From Panaeolus papilionaceus (Eukaryota; Basidiomycota; Agaricomycetes; Agaricales), in contig JADNRZ010000014.1 of NCBI GenBank assembly GCA_015501605.1, positions 868,001 to 932,000 on the forward strand: a DNA stretch of 64,000 nucleotides. The letters are read 5' to 3'. Under the pieces are notes generated by a model. That model did no database searches, was not told where the DNA came from, and saw only the letters and a program-made list of their open reading frames with translations. Shown one piece after another: positions 59,492 through 64,000 of this stretch. Each line of letters starts with the position of its first letter. The stretch's first letter is position 1. Made by a program: the position numbers and the translations under genes.

Positions 59492-60576
59492 ATGGCATCG
59501 ATCCCCCTTGAATCATTGTCCTTAAACGATGGCCCAGCAGAGAACAAGGGGTCCCCAGCGGCTTCAAAGCGTCATCCGTTTTTCTGGCTTGAACCTTTGT
59601 TCGTGAGGGTAAGTAGACAAGCTGTTCAAGCGCCGTGTACAGTATTGAATAGATTCGACAACCTCAGGTAGAAAACGTTGACTTTCAACTTCCACGAGTC
59701 GCTTTTGAAGGAAGAGTCGGAAGCGCATTCGCCGATGCGTCCTCCTTACCTTCGCAACAGGGCCCCTTCGCTGAGGGCAGGACTGCAGACAAACCTGTTG
59801 TTCTTGACAATGTCAGTATCCAGGACTTCGAAAATCTGCTCCATGTCCTGTTTGCAAATCCTAATTTTCCCATGTGAGTACCTCAAAAAAAAAAGAAAAC
59901 AACCTAGTTTCCTATGAGTTAAAAATGTCTCTTCGCGCAGAGTTCCAGGCAAGGGGACATCCATATCAACTGAAATGTGGAAGAGCGTGTTTCGTCTGGC
60001 TGCTATGTGGAGCTTGACGGATGTAAGGATCCCTCTTCATATCCTTTCGATTTACTATTTGACCTCCCCCTTTCTCAGTTGCGCACCAAAGCAATCAATG
60101 CGCTCGACCTGCAGCTTACAGCCCTCGCAGAGCGTACTGCCATCGCGCGCGAGTGTGGTGTGCGCGAGTGGCTCATTTCAGGCTACGAGAGACTCATTCT
60201 CGGGAACATCGAAAACCTTGAATCGGAGCATTGCTCTCGATTGTTGGGAGCACATAGGGTTTTGCAACTCACCCTGGCTCGAATCGAGTATGGCGTCCTT
60301 CCGACTAACCTAACACCATTCTTTACGGCTTTAAAAAACGGGGAGACTGGAGCCACCTATGCGTGTATTTTTTGTCGTGAGCGGCATCTTGCTGGACGCA
60401 AAGATGGTCTTCGTGAAGGGTGTATCATAGAATGGGAAAGGATAAATTTCTCGGTCGATGAAAACGCTTTGACAAGCTGGGAGGCTTCGGCTATTGTTGA
60501 CCCAAAACTCAAGGAGATAATTGAGCGGAGATTCGCAGATGGTTTGAAAGGAGCAGAAATCTCGTCTGAGTTTTAA
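59492..60576 (+). CDS. BTB/POZ-like protein, isolated family member
   Basis: Exons 59492-59608, 59668-59873, 59941-60022 (82 nt) and 60079-60576 give 300 aa. Exon 1 ends KRHPFFWLEPLFVR; exon 2 has VENVDFQLPRVAFEGRVGSA, FADASSLPSQQG, KPVVLDNVSIQDFENLLHVL; the last exon has ERTAIARECGVREWLISGY, CIFCRERH, a later Cys, and ends ERRFADGLKGAEISSEF. The four-exon structure with the invariant 82-nt exon places it in the same family as the 19-43 kb array, 16 kb away and separated by three unrelated genes. Intact. Its last exon begins TTG CGC (LRTKAI) where most copies begin with Ile. Confidence 0.8.
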
Positions 60577-61653
60577 AGTGCTTAGATACCTTGGTTCCCT
60601 GTGGTTGGGAGGTATGTTTTTTATACCACTTTACTATTGCATGGCCTGACGTTTGCTTCACAGAACGTTATGGCCATAGTAGTGGTATATACAAGCCGCA
60701 TCAAAAGGAAAGTGCTCGTCGTCAACCCTCCTCTCTCTTGAGTGCTCTTCTTCGTTTGTTTGATGCCCGTTCATTGCCGTTTTCGCAAGTTCAACGAGAC
60801 AAGATCAACCTTGAAAATCCCGCTACGTATACGCCCAGTTAGTTGAGAAGACCCCTTTTGAATCATTTATAGCGAGCATCTACAAATCTGTTGTAAATTC
60901 GATGGAAGATCCAATTTCCATTCTTAAAATAGTGTCTATTTGAAACCCAACTTGTATATTGTTTAATTGGACCCTTTCCAGCGCTTCATTTCCCTACCGG
61001 CTGCCAGCTCATCCTGGCCGTTATTCTCCGCCTCGCAATACATCGCCAGACATTGAACCCCATTCAACGCATCCACCATAAAGGTTAGCACACCTTCATC
61101 CATGGTATTCTGTCGACACAGTTCCACAACATTGCTTGGTGCTATCATAGAATTGCTTGAGCAGGGAAACACGGATGGGTACTATCCCAGTCGAGGTCAC
61201 CAAGTGTAAGAGAGTAACAAAACATCCCTCGGAACGAGGCATGATTTGGCAGCTCAGGATTACATATTAAACGTCGGATAATAATTTACTTAATGTGAAG
61301 AAGCAAGGTGAGTGCGATGATGAGCACCGCACCTTTATCCCCCTATTTTTCGATTTTTCTATATTTTTCCATTTATTTCTATTCACATCAGCGCATCGTT
61401 CACGCCCCGTGTGCCTTTGGTTTCGAATATTCGAGTATTTTCTTTCTATTTCCATCATTTTCTATTATTTTACATATATCATGTACTTAGCTTACAACCA
61501 ATACAAGCTCTTTTTCCGCCCTCGTATTTCGTGTTTCATCATCGTATCTCGTCTTCGTCCGGTGTCCGTGCACATCTTCGCCAGCGCTTATTTTCGTCAC
61601 CTTCGTCACCTTCGTCCTCCGACTTCGTCTCATTTTATCTCACACTCACCTTC
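60577..61653. other. intergenic
   Basis: T/C-rich on the plus strand (61300-61650). Short open frames near 60597-60842 (plus) and 60963-61172 (minus) show no known motif. Lost C-terminal sequence of the kinase-like gene would be expected here but is not recognisable. Confidence 0.4.
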
Positions 61654-62669
61654 TCATCCCTTCATTTCTCTCACATATCGACCCCACGAACTCGTATCGC
61701 GCGTCTCACCTTCCTTTTCCATCATCGTACCAAGCGCTCCTACATCGGCCTGAAAGGGATTAAAGGGTCCAGTCAAACTGGGCAATCCGTGAAAGCCCCA
61801 GTTGTAGTTGTCTGCGACGTGTGTCGCGGATTCCAAAGGAGTCTCGTATGGGTAGACCACAGAGGCGCCAAAGTCAAAGACCGCATACCGAGTGACTCCT
61901 GGGTCTCTTAGTCCCTTAGCATTATAAGTATTCCTGGGCACAATAGTGTTTATAGCCGTATTGTCTGAATGTAAATCCATATGAGCGATGCGGTTATCGT
62001 GGAGAAAATCTAGATACTAAAAACGTTTTGTAATCAGCACTTTCGCTCATGATGTTGTGGCTGGCAGAATACTCGAGCCCGATTACGCACTGAGAAAAGC
62101 ACATCAGATATTTCTATGAGCTCGGAGACCTTTTCAAAATCGTGAATCCAAGCCAGATCCCATCTGTGCCTTAGATTAGCATGAATATCCCTAAATGGAT
62201 GAAAGAGGGCTCAAACCGAGGCATAACGATAAACACCAGTCCGCCAAATTCCAACCAGTCCAGAATAGGAATGGTTATATTTCGCGGGTCTCGCAACAGA
62301 GCTCGAGAGCTTAATCTTTTTCAAAACCTTGAGCTCATCTGAAGGCTCTGGTCCAGATACAATGCTACCCCCATGGAGTTGTGAGAAAATCGCAGTTTCG
62401 AGAGTCAAAGAGCAGCCCTTACCGAATGACGACATCTTGCCCAAGTACTGCCACCACTCTTGATTCTCTTTCATCCTTGAAAATACCACATCCATACCGC
62501 TCTGTCCGAGGTCAAAACTTCTCCATACATTGATGTCTAGAGGAAGCGGGTGCGTGGAGAATTTGGATTTCTTCTCGCTAAAAATGGTGCCCAAGAGGGT
62601 AAGTAGTCGAAGCAGACTGACGACATACGAGGTGAAAATGCGAACCCAGATGTTATAGTGAGGTGCCAT
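61654..62669 (-). pseudogene. protein kinase-like gene, probably decayed
   Basis: The first frame, 62669 to about 62215, contains LDINVWRSFDLGQSGMDVVF and ELKVLKKIKLSSS, which fit an N lobe. Downstream 62030-61654 reads YLDFLHDNRIAHMDLHSDNT, where HMDLHSDN stands at the catalytic HRDxxxxN position, and FDFGASVVY gives an intact DFG. Then PFNPFQADVGALG resembles the segment after the activation loop in fungal kinase-like proteins. The frame ends 26 residues later without a full C lobe. The joints between these parts are not clean (several candidate introns lead to stops), so I favour a truncated or decayed copy. Family placement is from motifs only. Confidence 0.45.
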
Positions 62670-63296
62670 TTTCGAGACTCCATGCTTTACGTGGTCGATG
62701 CAAGAACTATACTCCGGAAATCAGGTGGCAAGTCGGTGTCGAAGGATGCGATGGTTGACCCTCACTGTTGAAGTCCATCAAGTTCGCATCTTGTTTGAGT
62801 AAGGTTCGGAGTTCGAAAAATGTCAAGAAGGATTTCGATCAGTCTAAGTTCAGATGATGACGCTTACGGTACTTAGACCGTAGCGGTGTTTTCGATCGAG
62901 GATATACTAGATATTGGGTTATGTCCGTCGAAATTTGGAATGCGGCACAGTCATCATAGTACACATACACTGTCCTTGAAGCATCGAGAGGGCGATATCC
63001 ACCTTCCTTCATGATTATCAGCACTAACGACGCGATACCAACACAAGATTGCGTTCGTATTGTTTCACCATCAAAAAAGGACAACCACGCTGCCTCTTGC
63101 TTCTTGTTTCCTTTCAAAAAATGATTACTATGGAACGTCCACGCCCAATTAGTCAAGAACGTCTGAGTCAGGCGTCGAAGCACCCTGACGCACGAAACCT
63201 CTGGCATCGCCTTCTTTTTCACCATATGCTCTTTCTCTTGGCCCTCAAACAACGAAATAATACTGTATATTGAAGGGCGTAGAAATACGATGTATT
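62670..63296. other. intergenic, one unassigned open frame
   Basis: A minus-strand frame is open at 62839-63252 (about 137 codons, TVYVYYDDCAAFQISTDIT within it). No family is recognised and its first ATG is internal. It could be an upstream part of the kinase-like locus or chance. Confidence 0.3.
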
Positions 63297-64000
63297 AGCA
63301 GGGACCATTTCGTGTTCCTCCTGCTCCCCTCCCATACCCATTATCTCCTCGAGCGAGCGCTGCCTGTTGAGGTTAAGCGACGCAGGCCGCCTTCTCTCGG
63401 CATGCTGAAGCTGAGCCTGGGCTTGCTTGATCTGCAGCTGCTGTTGCTGCGCCGCAAGGTCTGCGTGCGCACGAATGATGTACTCCTCGGTAGAGTAGGA
63501 GTGTACTTAGTTCTAGTGTACGCAGAACCCGTATGAGCGCTGACGTAGCCGTGGAGGTTATCCAGATTCTGACTCATGGAGAGTGCAGACCCAGTGTGCC
63601 TCAATCCATATGCGGAACTAAATGCATTGGCACTTCCAAGAGTGTACTGGCTCTGCATCTTCATCCCATCAGCCAGATGTGTATGAAGATAGAAGAATAA
63701 AACGCACAGAGTCAATGAGCCCAGCCATGGTAGGATCAACTGTCAATGGCATAGCAGGAGGCGGAGGTGGTGTCAATCCCATCGTATACACCAAATGCTG
63801 CTGCGAAACTCCATGATCGTAGTCATACGGTGAATGCGATCGAGAGTTCAACACAGCGGCAGCAGCACGCCCAGCAGAAAGGGAATAATCGACCTCGAGA
63901 CCACCTAGCATACCTTGTTGGTGATGATAAAGATTCGACGAATAGCCCGGGACAGAAGCGGAGGCAGTCAGGCCACCGGCCCTCATCGAGCCCGACGGAA
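63297..64000 (-). pseudogene. inverted partial copy of the RRM gene, frameshifted (runs off the edge)
   Basis: On the minus strand from 64000 this matches the RRM gene at about 52985-53684. It begins SSMRAGGLTASASV-like, continues SAGRAAAAVLNSRSHSPYDY, keeps the intron between DPTMAGLIDS and SQYTLGSANAFSSAYGL, then QNLDNLHGYVSAHTGSAYTR. Just after that it has 5 extra nucleotides (ACTCCTACTCTACCGAGGAG against ACTCCAACCGAGGAG) and the frame is lost. Homology stops at 63297, where the parent continues for another 750 nt. Many differences before the frameshift are silent, so the copy was probably coding for some time. The part beyond 64000 is not visible. Confidence 0.75.

Overview
The window looks like nuclear DNA of an Agaricomycete-type basidiomycete. 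Genes are split by many short introns (about 50-60 nt, GT-AG, with CTAAC/CTGAC-like branch sites). ATP-citrate lyase is one fused animal-type gene (ascomycetes split it into two). The other families seen (divergent BTB proteins, an F-box protein, a DUF7330 protein, a Kre9/Knh1-like wall protein, a kinase-like gene) are typical of mushroom-forming fungi. Exon boundaries below were chosen by hand from splice consensus and reading-frame phase.

Layout. 1-7.5 kb is gene-poor and holds one copy of a CT-rich non-coding repeat element with an array of short hairpins inside it. 7.5-10.2 kb is a membrane-anchored APH-fold phosphotransferase on the plus strand, convergent with ATP-citrate lyase (15.7-11.6 kb, minus strand). 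15.7-19.0 kb is non-coding. 19-43 kb is an array of ten divergent BTB/POZ-like genes in both orientations with one F-box gene among them; an eleventh member lies alone at 59.5-60.6 kb. 46.2-54.4 kb is a very large two-RRM RNA-binding protein gene (about 2,012 codons in my model), followed by a GPI-anchored Kre9/Knh1-like protein (55.5-56.4 kb), a DUF7330 protein (57.7-59.1 kb), the isolated BTB-like gene, a decayed kinase-like gene (62.7-61.7 kb) and, at the right edge, an inverted partial and frameshifted copy of the RRM gene.

How the parts relate. The BTB-like family is the most distinctive gene content. All eleven copies share an exon of exactly 82 nt and a C-terminal CxxC motif followed by further Cys/His. 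BTB and F-box proteins are commonly cullin E3 ubiquitin ligase adaptors, so a substrate-receptor role is a reasonable inference, not something shown here. Three of the eleven are broken: one by a 666-bp TA-flanked inverted-repeat element, one by a 1-nt deletion plus replacement of its 3' end, one by a 1-nt deletion plus replacement of its 5' end. The last two breakpoints coincide with the ends of a repeated composite element seen four times (palindromic head, CT-rich interior, tRNA-like tail). That element, the hairpin array inside one copy, and the BTB-CxxC family are the best candidates for something undescribed.
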